64,000 bases of DNA from Primula veris. Lineage: Eukaryota > Streptophyta > Magnoliopsida > Ericales > Primulaceae. This document shows, in pieces, positions 22,101 to 33,512 of the stretch. The stretch is from positions 1,984,001 to 2,048,000 of the forward strand of contig OY821751.1 of assembly GCA_963682055.1 (NCBI GenBank), written 5' to 3'. The notes beneath the pieces are model-generated. The model ran no database searches. It had not been told where the DNA came from and was given only the letters and a program-made list of their open reading frames with translations. Position 1 is the stretch's first letter, and every line of letters begins with the position of its first letter. A program made the translations under genes and the position numbers.

Positions 22101-25100
22101 CAAGGTACATTCAGATTTTAAATAATGTAAAATCAAGTAATCAATCTTTGAGTTATCAGGAGTTATGAAGCATACTTTCATTATCAGCAGAAACTTTTTT
22201 GAGGGAACTTACATACAGGATTGTATAAGTCTTCACCAATTCCTAGCTCTGTGAGAACTGAGCGAAACAATGTTGGTACATAACCGAGGAGAAGGGATCC
22301 TAAGCCAACCTGAACAAACCAAGAAAAGAATCAAAAGAGAAATCTACAAATCATAAAGAATATTGTCATAATAAGTAATTAAAGTAAAATGTAAATAAAG
22401 ATGATTACTCACAAAAGATCCATACACAAAGATAGCAACTGAACTCATCCGACCTGTTGGCAGAAGCTTCATTCCCTGCCAACATAATAGCACACATGTA
22501 ACTACAGTGAAGAGAACAAATATTCAAAAAGGAGTAAACAAACGATTTTTAAGTGTAAAAAATTCATTTTATAATGTTAATAAGGGCATTGATAGAATTA
22601 GAGACTAAATACATATACACACACACACACATATATAAGTCTGTGTATATGTGTGTGTATATATATATGCACCTGTAGGAACAGGATCAAGCGACACATA
22701 CTTTGATAATTAAATTGACAAACGAGCTGTAAATCCAGAGCTACTCTATTTACCTTTTAGTTTACATAAGCTTTACGTAAAAGTAGCTATTAGAACTAAG
22801 CATATAGACAATAAACTTCATTAGAAGCTCACTATTTTAGCAAGACAAGTGCATTTTCAAGAAAGGCCCAAGACCAAGAGTTTTCTCATCTTGAATTGAA
22901 AAATCTAAAAATGTAAATTTAAGAACATGAACTTTAAGGCAAGAAGATAAGTGCCAAAAAAACAAAGAAGAAAGAATGACCAACCTGAAAAAGAACCATA
23001 AGTATGACAAGGATGATCCCAACTGCCATCGCACTACTATAGTAGAAAATCAAAGATTTGCTCAAAGAAGAGGCCAACATCATGAGCGTGATCCCCAAGG
23101 ACAAAAATATCACACGATAGAATACAAATTCTGTACCGGAAACATAAAGTAGAAAATTTAGATGCAAAAGTGCAGCAAAAAAAAAAAAAAACTTATAAAT
23201 AATAAGGAAAATTTTACTTCATACACCAACCTACCAGCTTTTAGCAATTAGTATACCATACGATGCTGTTTAAATTCACACTTTAGACAACACTCTATGA
23301 GAAAGCAAACAATTAAGACGCCAACATATAAATTTCAACTCGAGCACTATTTATGCATTAATTGTTAGATCACGGTAGTGTACTAAGCACGAATTTCAAC
23401 AAAATCAAACAATAAGTGCACATCACTCGTGAATTTTCATAGGCTGAGTACTGATTGTAAAATTTTGTGTAGATAGGTATCTAAATTTTATACGATGATA
23501 GGTTATTTACTGTTGTACTGATTGCTTTATTTCGTTTACATTGTCTATATTGTGATATTGGCTAGTATACTATAAAATATACTTATTGTTAAATGCTGGT
23601 AGGTTGGTGTTCAACACTTAGATCTGACCTTCTGTTATAGACACTTCCATCACTGGTGAAGAGGAACTTGCCACACGTATATCTAAGAGACTGTTATCAA
23701 AAGGTGACATGGTTTTGGACCACGAACCTTTGATAAGTTTCTCCCACTGGCTTTGAGGGCACATACCAACTCCAAGAGAGATGTTTCTGCAAATACATTA
23801 CCTCTCCGATCAGATAAAAGAAAAGGTGACTAATTAATATTCATCACATGGTTTGATTGTTCAAGAAAATAGCTAATTTCGAAGGCTGTCTCCCCAACTT
23901 ATCTCTTTTATAGTGTGGCCTTGAAAATATATTTTATTCATTTTAACTGTGATTTGATTAAGGGAATATGTGCAAGACTAGTACTTATTATAATACCAAT
24001 CGTGGAAAACTATCTAGTACATGAAGATTTTGAATGCTTGCTAATCCTCAATAACATTTCAACTCTATCATGATTGAGTGAATTCATCATAAGTGTTTAC
24101 TAATCTTTAAAAAAGCTATCTCTGTCTTCTTAGGCTGTATCTTCGAACATGTAACTTCTAAACTTCATAACATGGCCTTATCAGGAGTTTTATTCATTTC
24201 AAATTACGTTTTCTATTCAGGGGTATTGGGATTTGATTGTAAAGGCAACCTTTCCCTCCTATATATGACCAACAAATGAATTCCATGGAAACAAGTCTAA
24301 AAAGTGGGAAACTCAGTCAATGCTAATTCACTAGTCACTTCAAATACCTTACGACGAGCAAACAGAAACCAAATATTGCCATACCAGTTTCAAACTTCGT
24401 ACTCATGAACCAGTTGCCACATAATACATGAATATGGTAACTTTTAAGTATCCAAATAGCCCATTGGGACTTGTTTCAATTGCAGGTTTTAAAATGATGG
24501 CTTGTTTTAAGATGAGAAAAAAAAACGGGTTTCCAGCTTTTAAGTTAATCTTTTTCAGGTAAGAGAAATCACATTATACCCTAACAAAACAAATGCTGTT
24601 CAGCTTAAGAGAAGTGTTATTTAGAGCATTATAAATTACTATAAGAGGCACTCACCTGTGCAAACAGACCTCGACATTAGGAAATCGAGTACTCGAACTT
24701 GTGTTAGAAACTTCAATTTTCACCGAATACGTGAATTTTCTCAAATTCTTTAGCCTAGGAAACCCAGCAATTTCAATTCTTTCGGATAGCACAATAGTGC
24801 CCGGCTTTAAACCGGGGGAAGATTCAACCGTCAAGCTCGGAGATATAAATAACGTGGCAGGCTGCGAATCCGCTAAAAAGGAGAAAACAAAATAAAAGAA
24901 ATACTCATAAGAAAAATTGGAACTACCAAGCTGTATCGGTACAATATTAACATGTGCTGTTAATTGATCATTTCTTTTTATTGATGATAGTAAAGGAAAT
25001 AACTTGCTACGAATTACGTGCGACATGAGCTTTTCTACTCTTGACTTCATGAATTAGAATGGTAAAAGGTATTAAATTGTACTTTTCATAGTACAAGAAA

Positions 25101-26227
25101 CTTCATCGAATTTCGCTGATAGCACATAGTAAAACGAAACTTAATAAACCCTTAATATCACATTTCTTCCACTTTTAAGTAGCAAAATCAACAGATTATG
25201 GGTAAATTTCAAAACCACAAAACTTTTTAATCAGGTAAATAGTACTTATTTAATAAAATTACTTTTAGTACAGTGTACTACATCTAATTTCACTGACAGA
25301 ATAGAACCTTAATTAACGCTAAATATCACTTTTCCTCTTCTATTAAGGAACAAAACCAAAACTTTTCGGGGTAATTATTGAAGCTCCGGAAGTTATTCAA
25401 TCACTATAGTAAAGGGTATTTATTATTTAATTAAGTAATTCATTGTACATATATTATACCGAATTTCTCTGATATATATGGTAAAAAAAGAACCTCAATA
25501 AGCCCTAAATTCACTTTTCCTCTATTATTAAGTAACAAAATCAGGACTTTTCGATCAAGTAATTCATAGTAAGTAGAGTAAAACTATATCGGATTTTGCT
25601 AATAGAATATGGTAAAAGGGACCTTAATAAACCCTATATATCACTGTTCCTCTACTATTAAGTAATAAAATTAGCACTAACTTTGTAACATACAGTTAAA
25701 TAATTAACTCCACTAAATTTCACATATTAGTGCAGTAAAGGGTATAAAATCAATATTGTCCTAGTACAATTGATATAATATGGTATAAATAAAACTTACT
25801 AAACCCTAAATATTACTTTTCTGCTATTATTAACACACAAAATATTTTTAAAAAAATCAGCAATAAAGATTGTTAATAAAAAAACAGAAAAAGCAAAAAG
25901 TAAACAAAATTAACAAATAAACACAGTATACAGTACATGAATTATAACTTAGTAACATAAAGTTAAATAATTGAATTGATTGAATATGGTAATTAAAAAA
26001 ACATAGTAAACCCTAAATACCACTTTTCTGCTACTATCAACAAAAAATTGTATAAAATCAGAAAAAAAAAAAAAACAAGACAGATTATTCATAAATAAAC
26101 AAGTTAAAGAGGGTTAAAAGTGTAAGAAATTAGGAAATAGTGTACCAATAGAGATATTTTTGAAAGATAGAACTGGCGAGAGTATAGAGAGAGAAAGTAA
26201 GAGAGAAAGTAAAGCTGTCTTCGCCAT
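19128..26227 (-). CDS. NEMP/TMEM194-family (DUF2215) nuclear-envelope membrane protein
   Basis: Exons, 5' to 3' on the minus strand: 26227-26146, 24872-24656, 23786-23629, 23130-22985, 22475-22413, 22309-22217, 21608-21447, 21314-21208, 20399-20245, 19393-19128. All are GT-AG and in frame, giving 482 residues. A signal peptide covers residues 1 to about 23, and a luminal beta-rich domain covers about 28-150 (IEIAGFPRLKNLRKFTYSVK, NISLGVGMCPQSQWEKLIKG). Five hydrophobic helices follow at about 155-178, 181-201, 212-232, 254-276 and 293-325. The soluble tail ends in FSNEEWDNFTKETTKKALED and TPDFCKWAVARADRIT, the conserved C-terminal block of plant DUF2215 proteins. Plant members (PNET2) are reported at the inner nuclear envelope, bound to lamina components and chromatin; the role here is inferred. 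Introns 1 and 9 carry tandem repeats and intron 3 a MITE. Confidence 0.9.
19717..19853. repeat. 67-bp tandem pair ending in (GT)n
   Basis: AAATCTACATGACGGTGCCA occurs at about 19717 and 19783. Each copy is followed by AGCATATCAA or TGCATATCAA and a GT-rich run. It lies in NEMP intron 9. Confidence 0.8.
23213..23617. mobile_element. MITE with TACACCAACCTACCAGC ends
   Basis: The left end ATACACCAACCTACCAGCTT and the right end AAATGCTGGTAGGTTGGTGT are inverted copies enclosing ~350 bp of AT-rich DNA in NEMP intron 3. Related ends appear at 5360-5680 and 8597-8836. Confidence 0.65.
25060..26070. repeat. diverged minisatellite in NEMP intron 1
   Basis: About six units of roughly 120-200 bp. Each has a core close to TAATAAACCCTAAATATCAC followed by TTTTCCTCTATTATTAAGTA and ACAAAATC. 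Cores lie near 25141, 25310, 25496, 25620, 25790 and 26005. Units differ by many substitutions and indels. Several cores contain a telo-box-like AAACCCTAA. Confidence 0.75.
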
Positions 26228-27319
26228 TTGTTGTTTTTGTGTTTTTGTCTCTCAAATGAAAATTAGTTTGTTATTTTGAGGTGCCAGATCGGGTCGTAAA
26301 TCATTTTTTACGCTTAATTCCGAAGCTGATATTTCGGATAACCGACAATGTTAAAAGCCAAACTTGATCCTGATCCCGAAAGTGATTGGGTCAGAAGAAT
26401 ACCCAACCAAATCGGGCGATGATAAATTTAGGTCTAGAGTGTTTTGGGTCGGAACTGGACCGAATGGTATAACCCGGTCGGTTTTTGTGAAATTTTCCCT
26501 GACCATAGTTATTTAAAAACTCGTTTATAATTTTAGATTTCACGTCTCCCGTTCCCATTATTCACGTATAAGTTATAGTTTTTTTTGTTCCTTCACGTTT
26601 CTTTTTTTTCTTTTTCGCTTTCTGTTTTCATTCCGGAAACTATGTTGCTTCACTTTGGTAAAGACTTTGATTTTTTATCCCTCTAATTTTATTTGATTCA
26701 AAAAATTCATCCTCTTTATGTGCAATTTTATTGAAAAAGTATTAAAAAAACTGAAAGACCGAAACTGGATCGAAACAAACCGGTTCGGTTCGGTCCAAAA
26801 AATAAAAAGACCGAAAGCCGAAAAAAACCGAACCGAAAAATCTGCTCGATTTCGGTTTTGCCAAAAACCGAATTGAACCGGACCGGACGGAACCCATCCC
26901 TAGTTACTGTTAAAATGAAAGACTGTAGACACTATGTAATCCAAATGTCATTTTGTTTCATGTTTCCTCTTCTTCAAGCTATGAGGTCTTAGTCTCACCG
27001 AGTCCCCGCTCATGGAAGCGTGTATGATAACGTTACTGCGGTTAATCCTGCTTAAAAACTGTAATTATTCTGATACGTTATTTACCCGATGTCTCTCAAA
27101 AAATAATTGTCCTACACTTTCTATTTTACAACAAAAACATTTCCTCAATTTTGTTGTTACTATGCAAGGGAAAAGATTCTCGATTCTTCTCACTTGAGAT
27201 ACTGTTACTGAATAGATCCTATTAATTTTGAGAACCGGTGTTAAAGATTAGAAATCGTAAAACGAAAAAGGAACGGAACGATGGGGATCAGTAATATTAC
27301 GTTTAATAAAAATAAAAAT
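26228..27319. other. intergenic, with CGGTT repeat copy 3
   Basis: The NEMP 5' flank and spacer up to the tRNA gene. 26740-26900 is a minus-strand copy of the CGGTT family (GGTCCAAAAAATAAAAAGAC, ending ACGGAACCCATCCCTAG). The rest holds no gene that I recognise. Confidence 0.6.
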
Positions 27320-27392
27320 GCTCTCGTTGAGAGTCGAACTCAAGACCTCCCGCTTACTAAACGGGTGCTCTAACCAACTGAGCTACGAGAGC
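27320..27392 (-). tRNA. tRNA-Thr (anticodon AGT)
   Basis: 73 nt, no intron. The minus strand folds as a cloverleaf. The acceptor stem is GCTCTCG/CGAGAGC. The D arm is GCTC/GAGC around AGTTGGTTA. The anticodon stem is CCCGT/GCGGG with loop TTAGTAA. The T arm is TTGAG/CTCAA with loop TTCGACT. A-box (TAGCTCAGTTGG) and B-box (GTTCGACTC) promoters are internal. Just past the 3' end the minus strand reads TTTTTATTTTT, a Pol III terminator. No CCA is encoded, as expected for a nuclear gene. Confidence 0.95.
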
Positions 27393-29740
27393 TTATTATT
27401 ATTAATTTTCATTGTATTTTATTTCAATATTTAAAACGTAAGTAAAAGTCTAAATAATTCTTGCGTAAACCGGTATATTTTGTGTGTGTATGTGTGAAAA
27501 CTATTAAAACATAATGACATAAATCAGTGATAACTATCTTTAAATTAAACAAAATATAATTAATAATAATTAGTTGGTTTGACACACTAAATTTTATGAT
27601 GAATCGGGTTCACGTAGATTCTTTGGAGCGATATTTAATTAAATAATAGATTTATATCACTTATAGGATTTTCGAGAGACAAGGACAATCTTAGAAATAA
27701 GATACAAATTCAATCGCTTTTATTTATTAATTTATTTATACAAAAGCTCATATATTATTAGTTACATAATGTCCCTATTCTTGTTTAAATATCGTGTTTT
27801 ATTTTCATGTAATATTTTCCGGGTATTTATCCTTATCACCATTTTCAAGACGAAACAGTATTTATCGTATAAAACTCACTATTGAATTATCCGTCTCTTA
27901 AACGTTTGAAGTTGTAGTAGCTATGAACTATCACGATTAATGACTATAAATTAGACAAAAATCAAGTAAAAGTTAAAACGAAATTGGTTTTTTGACTTTC
28001 TCTTAATTAGTTCTGTAACAAAAAAATATGGAGGTACGTTTTACATAGTAGTATAACTACATGTTAAATGACATTTTCACAATTTCACAATTTCACACAC
28101 ACTAAATTAAAGTTTTACCAAATGGTTTGTATATATAATCGTATACTCCTCCTACGTATATTACAAAAAAATAACTAAATAGCGACGGGATTAGTGACGG
28201 TTTTTTTTGTTACGAGCTTATTAACGACGGTTTTTGTTACGGCTTTGTGATAGTTTAGTCAATTTGCGACAGATTTGTGACAGCTTTTTAAATTAGCGAC
28301 AGACTTGTGACAGTTTTTGATTCTCACTAAATCAAACATTATTTTGTAGTGTACTATAATCAGATGACATTAATTTTATAATTTATACTCCAAATTGTAA
28401 ATCATTAAAGATGAAATTATTGGATATAAAATAGTCAAAATGAAAACTTCACCTCTCTCATGATCTTTCCCAATTTTTTTAATCAAAATTAGCTAGCTGT
28501 TAAATCATTAAAAAGGAACAAATATATGGAAAACTAGAGGATCATAAATCCGGTTTAAAGTAACTTCCAAAAATAACAATCTATAGACTATAGTAAAAGG
28601 TATTAAAAGAAAGATTGCAAGAAGGGAAAAAATGATCAACAGTTACATTTCAAATTAGTAAAAAAATTCATTCTTTTTTTAACAAACAATGACTTATATG
28701 AGCAAGGCAAAATAGAAGAGAAATTAAGTATGAAATGTTTAAATTTTGAAGAAATGGATTTAATTTAAATTCGACAAAGAATATCATTGCGTGATCGGTT
28801 TCTCAGAGACAGGTGAGTATAATATGATTTTTCTTATCATTTTATATTGTCTTATTTTATCCTTTTTCATTGATCGATGCTATTTTCGTAGAGGTTAATT
28901 TTAGCTTACAAGTTATAATAACAAGTGCTTTGGGACTTTAATAAGATTTTAAGGAATTTTTTTAAAAAAAAAGGTGCTTTGGAATGCAGAAACAATTTTG
29001 ATCTCGTGTCTGGTATAATGGCCCTTGTTTATACATATATAGTATTATTAGTTATTAATTTTTATATTTTTTTATGTGAGTATGATATTATTGTAATTAA
29101 TAAAAAAATATAGGGGTATTTTTGAAAAAAAATGGCTAAATTGGACAGACTCATTTGATAGTTTTTATAAGATGGTGACAAAGAAAAAAACCGCATGAGT
29201 TTGTTAATTTATCTTCGTTAATGATACAGTATTTATTTTAGTTACATTTAGAAACTTTATTGATGTTTATTATAATGGCTAGACCTTGTTTTGCTATTCT
29301 TATAGCAATTCGTACACAAAAATCAAAATGAAATAATATATTTGTTTCTTTTAGTATTTTCAAGAAGTACTAGCTAATTATTATTGATTTATGGCAAGTG
29401 AACCACTATATGTTTGTATTTTTATAAGTTTATATTTTTGTTTGGTCTTATCTTGTAAGAAAGTGAAGGATGAATTTAAAGTATGTCTCTAATAATTTAG
29501 TCAAAAAGCAAAAAAAAAAGTGCGGAAAATGATAGCACTTTTGTGTTAAAAATGATGCTGAATTTAAAATACAATTATTTAGCTTTTGTACAGTAAAAAA
29601 GAGGCACCAAGTGCGGGAAATGATACTCGAGATCAACGCTTTTATTATTCAAAACTGTTGTCAACTATTGAAACTTTGGAATACTACAAAATTAATGAAA
29701 TCATGCGTCACATTAATTTCAACATTTCCATAACTTTGTT
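27393..29740. other. intergenic spacer upstream of GT34 gene
   Basis: AT-rich. It contains one CACTA-type MITE (28159-28351). No other gene or element is recognised. Confidence 0.55.
28159..28351. mobile_element. CACTA-type MITE, copy 2
   Basis: Same orientation as the copy at 1314. The left end has decayed to TATTACAAAA, while the right end TTTTGTAGTG is intact. The interior GCGACGGGATTAGTGACGG and GCGACAG/GTGACAG words are kept. No exact target duplication remains. Confidence 0.8.
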
Positions 29741-29751
29741 ACGTGTTCACC

Positions 29752-29760
29752 ATTTATATA
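29752..29760 (+). promoter_or_regulatory. possible TATA box of the GT34 gene
   Basis: CATTTATATAG lies about 50 bases before the ATG, which would give a very short leader of about 20 bases. No other TATA-like word is better placed. Weak evidence, from sequence and spacing only. Confidence 0.35.
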
Positions 29761-29806
29761 GTATGTTTTTTGTAGACGTACTGATTCAGTTCATGATTCA
29801 CTAACA

Positions 29807-31066
29807 ATGGAAAAGTACCGATATCTTAAAAACGCGACACTTTTTCGTGTCTTAGCTGTGTGTACGATCGGCCTTGTAGTGGTCTGGGCAGTTTCGTCAT
29901 TTTACACATCGCCTTCGGTAAAAGAAGTCAAACCACCAGTGTTTGACGGTGTTGTACATGATGTGGATACAACTTGTATTAATCCGGAGCAAAAAACTTT
30001 TTACAACGACCCGAGTCTTAGCTACTCAATAGAGAAACCAATTAAAAATTGGGACAAGAAAAGACGTGATTGGCTGAAAAACAATCCTTCCCGTGCGATT
30101 GGAACACATGAACGGATTCTCATTGTAACAGGATCTCAACCGTTCCCATGCAAGAACCCAATCGGAGACTATCTTTTATTAAGGCTTTTCAAAAATAAAG
30201 TCGATTATAGCCGAATCAATGGATACGAATTGTTCTACAACAACGCCTTGCTTCACCCACAAATGGGCTCTTTTTGGGCCAAGATATCGGCTATACGGGC
30301 TGCTATGGTTGCCCACCCTGAGGTCGAGTGGATTTGGTGGGTTGACTCGGATGCAGTTTTCACCGATATGAATTTTAATCCACCGTTGAAAAGATACAAG
30401 GCTTATAATTTTGTAGTGGGAGGGTCACCTGAGTTGGTTTACGAAAACCCAAGTTGGCTTGGGCTCAATGCCGGTGTTTTCTATATAAGAAATTGCCAAT
30501 GGTCCATTGACTTTCTGGAAGAGTGGGCCAAGATGGGCCCACAAGCTCCGGACTATGAGAAGTGGGGTCAGATTTTGTCTTCTACAATCAACGACAAGAC
30601 GGATCAAAACTCGGACGATCAGACAGCAATGGTTTACTTACTATTGAAACAAAAAGGAAAGTGGGGCGATAAAGTTTTGCTTGAGCACGAGCATTGTATC
30701 CAAGGGTATTGGGAGGGTTTGATCGGATCTTTTGGTAATGTTACTAAAAACTACGAGGGGTTAGAGAAAACCGAACGGAAGTTAAAAAGGCGACATGCTG
30801 AGAAAATCAATCGAGCTTATGGTAAATTATGGGATAAATATTTAGAAAATGCCGGTTATAAAAATGATGCCGGGAAAAGGCCTTGCATTACTCATTTCAC
30901 AGGGTGTCAACCATGTAGCGGGGATCATAATTCGATGTACACCGACGATTCTTGCAATAAAGGGATGGAGAGTGCGTTAAATTTTGCCGACAATCAGGTG
31001 TTACGTAATTACGGTTTTGGTCACAAAGGTCTATTAGATATTTCATCGTCTATCGGACCAGTTTAA
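29807..31066 (+). CDS. GT34 glycosyltransferase (galactomannan galactosyl-/xyloglucan xylosyltransferase family)
   Basis: One exon, 419 residues, type II Golgi membrane protein. There is a short cytosolic tail, a transmembrane helix at about 13-32 (VLAVCTIGLVVVWAV), a stem, and the catalytic domain from about residue 90. The metal/nucleotide-sugar motif is WWVDSDAVF (DSD at 180-182). Other family blocks are FWAKISAIRAAM (157-168), WLGLNAGVFYIRNC (217-230), SDDQTA (269-274) and ITHFTGCQPC (361-370). The family adds alpha-1,6-galactose to mannans or alpha-1,6-xylose to xyloglucan in wall synthesis. The short stem and overall pattern favour the GT6/GT7 (MUCI10-like) branch over XXT1/2, but I cannot settle the acceptor from sequence alone. 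The ATG is the first in frame after an in-frame stop. Confidence 0.9.
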   Translation: MEKYRYLKNATLFRVLAVCTIGLVVVWAVSSFYTSPSVKEVKPPVFDGVVHDVDTTCINPEQKTFYNDPSLSYSIEKPIKNWDKKRRDWLKNNPSRAIGTHERILIVTGSQPFPCKNPIGDYLLLRLFKNKVDYSRINGYELFYNNALLHPQMGSFWAKISAIRAAMVAHPEVEWIWWVDSDAVFTDMNFNPPLKRYKAYNFVVGGSPELVYENPSWLGLNAGVFYIRNCQWSIDFLEEWAKMGPQAPDYEKWGQILSSTINDKTDQNSDDQTAMVYLLLKQKGKWGDKVLLEHEHCIQGYWEGLIGSFGNVTKNYEGLEKTERKLKRRHAEKINRAYGKLWDKYLENAGYKNDAGKRPCITHFTGCQPCSGDHNSMYTDDSCNKGMESALNFADNQVLRNYGFGHKGLLDISSSIGPV

Positions 31067-32529
31067 CTTTTATTATCTTTTCCATTTATCTTATAGGAAC
31101 TTTTTACACTCAGGGTAGTTAAACTTATGTTTATCGATCGAAATGATATAGAACTGATCATACATGTTTTAATTTTTAAGACATTGTCACCAGTCTTTGT
31201 GTTTAGGCTTTGTCAAAAGTTATGTACCCTTTTTGTGTTTCGTATTGGTGTTTATTTTCTTTAAATAACATACGAGTTCAGAAAAGATCGATAATGATTG
31301 TGAAAAAAATTGGGGAGAAAATATACTTGCTTGGTTTTGCACTGATAGATTCAATGTTTGTAATTCTCCTTAAATAAGATTTTACAGTTGTGTTTAATTA
31401 ATCATGTGTTGGACACACAACTGCAAAAGAGGAAAAAAAGAACAAACCGAAGGGTTATTATTCTGTTCATAGAGGCGATACTTTCATAGTGATCATGCGC
31501 GCATTGTGGTTAATTATCAATCTTCTATAAAGACACTTTCCGGTTCTAAATTCCGTTTCGGTTCTTCGACTGGTCATATTAAATCTAGTGGCGAAGCTAC
31601 GTTTCGATAATGAGAGGGTGCTCAAATTACAACAATATATATAATGGGTGCTAAGTCACTGTTTTTAAAATTTATATTTGTAATATATACTGGGTTATTC
31701 CCCTAGTTATATCAGATAATTAACCTGAAAGGATGTTAATTGTATTGTAGCTTATTCTATAGTTGTATCATCATTTGTTCGATCAGTTACTTCATCCAGT
31801 TATTAATAGAATTAGCGGCGGATCCAGAAATTTTTGCTTGCTGGGCACAATAATAAAATATTTTTAAATCGTGTAATTTTTTTTGTATATTAAGTATCGA
31901 TTCGTCAAAAATAATTATACAAAGACATTAACATAAAATGAGAGAGTCTCGAATATCTATTCATTCAAACGAAACCTAAAAGAATATACAACCATAATTA
32001 TATTAGTCAGAAACGGTAGATGAAAGGATTGAATCTGAAGCAAATGAGTATAATATAAAATGATAAAAATGTACACCAAGAAAGTAAATGGATATAAAAC
32101 ACTAATAGAATATACTTCTTTATAATTTATACAACACACCAGGAATCATTAATTAGTACATAAAAAAGTGTGCTTAATATTCAGAAACGCGAATTTTTAA
32201 TTCTTATTTAAAATTTGGTACATATAATGTCCCATCATATAAAATCAAAGTTAAAAGTAAAGGTGAAAATGTATACCAACATGTATCATATGTACTAATT
32301 TTTAAGAGTACTTTAAGGTACGAAATTTTGATAATTAAGTATGAGTTATATATACATTTTCTATCAATTTTCTCCTATGTATGTGGTTGTGTTTATCTGC
32401 AATTTAAAAACATAAAAAACTTATAAAAAAAGTACCAAAGATAAACTTACACAGGTAGTTTTTTTTGGTACTTTCATTTTCTTGGTATTATTAAAAGATA
32501 TGAATTTACTGTGTTGTCATCCATGTTAC
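31067..32529. other. intergenic, no gene seen
   Basis: The GT34 3' flank, then AT-rich DNA. Two short motifs, GTGGCGAAGCTACG (31593) and GCGGCGGATCCAGAAATTTT (about 31816), are the kind found at edges of common plant repeats, but no full element can be drawn. Confidence 0.5.
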
Positions 32530-32730
32530 TGCTATAAAATAATATTTGATTTAGTGAAAGTGAAAAACTGTTACAAAACTGTCGCTAATTTAAAAATCTG
32601 TCACAAACCTGTCGCAAATTAACTAAATTGTTACAAAGCCGTCACAAAAACCGTCGCTAATAAGTTCGTAACAAAAAATACCGTCACTAATCCCGTCGCT
32701 ATTTGGGTTTTTTTTGTTTTTTTTTTAGTG
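32530..32730. mobile_element. CACTA-type MITE, copy 3
   Basis: Opposite orientation to copies 1 and 2. The left end is TGCTATAAAAT (CACTATAAAAT with two changes) and the right end TTTTTTTTAGTG. The interior holds CTGTCACAAA, CTGTCGC and CCGTCGCTAATAAG words. The flanks TAC and TAT do not match exactly. Confidence 0.8.
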
Positions 32731-33132
32731 TATTATTGCATATAAATTATTTATCTAGAAGATGTAATCTGATATTTGAATGAATAAATTGAAGTTTAAT
32801 AATAGTAACATGTTTTTTCTCCAAGTCAAATAAAAGTTCCTTTTATTTATTCAGACGGTTAAGGATCTTTCCTAGAAATTATCTCTTTCACACGATCAAA
32901 TATAAAAATTTAAATACTAAATCATAATAATATATATATGATCATAATTATTCCAACAAACAAAGAAGAAAAACAAGTGGAAAATTGGAGTCTTTCGTTT
33001 AAAAGACCAATTCTCACGTTTCTTTTACTTGCTGAAGATGTCAATGTTTCATAGATTTATTTATATTTTTATCAAATATATATTTTTGTCAAGTCGAGGA
33101 AAAGTTCATCAAATAAAAACACCTTAAACTTT

Positions 33133-33295
33133 CACTACAAAATAATATTTGATTTATTAAGAGTTAAAAGCTGTCACAAATTTGTCACAAATTGACTAAA
33201 CTGTCACAAAACCGTTACAAAAACCGTCGCTAATAAGCTCGTAATAAAAAATACCGTCAATAATCCCGTCGTTATTTGGGTATTTTTTTTTAGTG
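33133..33295. mobile_element. CACTA-type MITE, copy 4
   Basis: Starts CACTACAAAATAAT and ends TTTTTTTAGTG, with TTT on both sides (33130-33132 and 33296-33298). It is shorter (163 bp) because one CTGTCAC subterminal block is missing. It lies only ~70 bases upstream of the LINE. Confidence 0.85.
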
Positions 33296-33346
33296 TTTTT
33301 ATATTTTGTTTTCTTGTTATAAAAGATATTGAACGAGTTCTTAAAA

Positions 33347-33365
33347 AAAATAAAATTAATTTCCC
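33347..33365 (+). repeat. LINE target-site duplication, left copy
   Basis: AAAATAAAATTAATTTCCC, repeated exactly at 39972-39990 on the far side of the LINE. Confidence 0.85.
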
Positions 33366-33512
33366 CCAAATCTCTCCACTCCCACATCTAAAAACCCTAT
33401 TTCTTCACTATACTATACATATTTCTTCACTGATTTTTCCTATGGGGTAGATCTATCTTCCTTCGCAGTTTAGACTCTAGACGAAAGTTAGGGTTTTGGT
33501 TTGGTTTTTAAT

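Noticed and set aside
33196..33387. 63-residue minus-strand frame near the LINE
   Set aside because: It spans CACTA MITE copy 4 and the LINE leader; no protein features.
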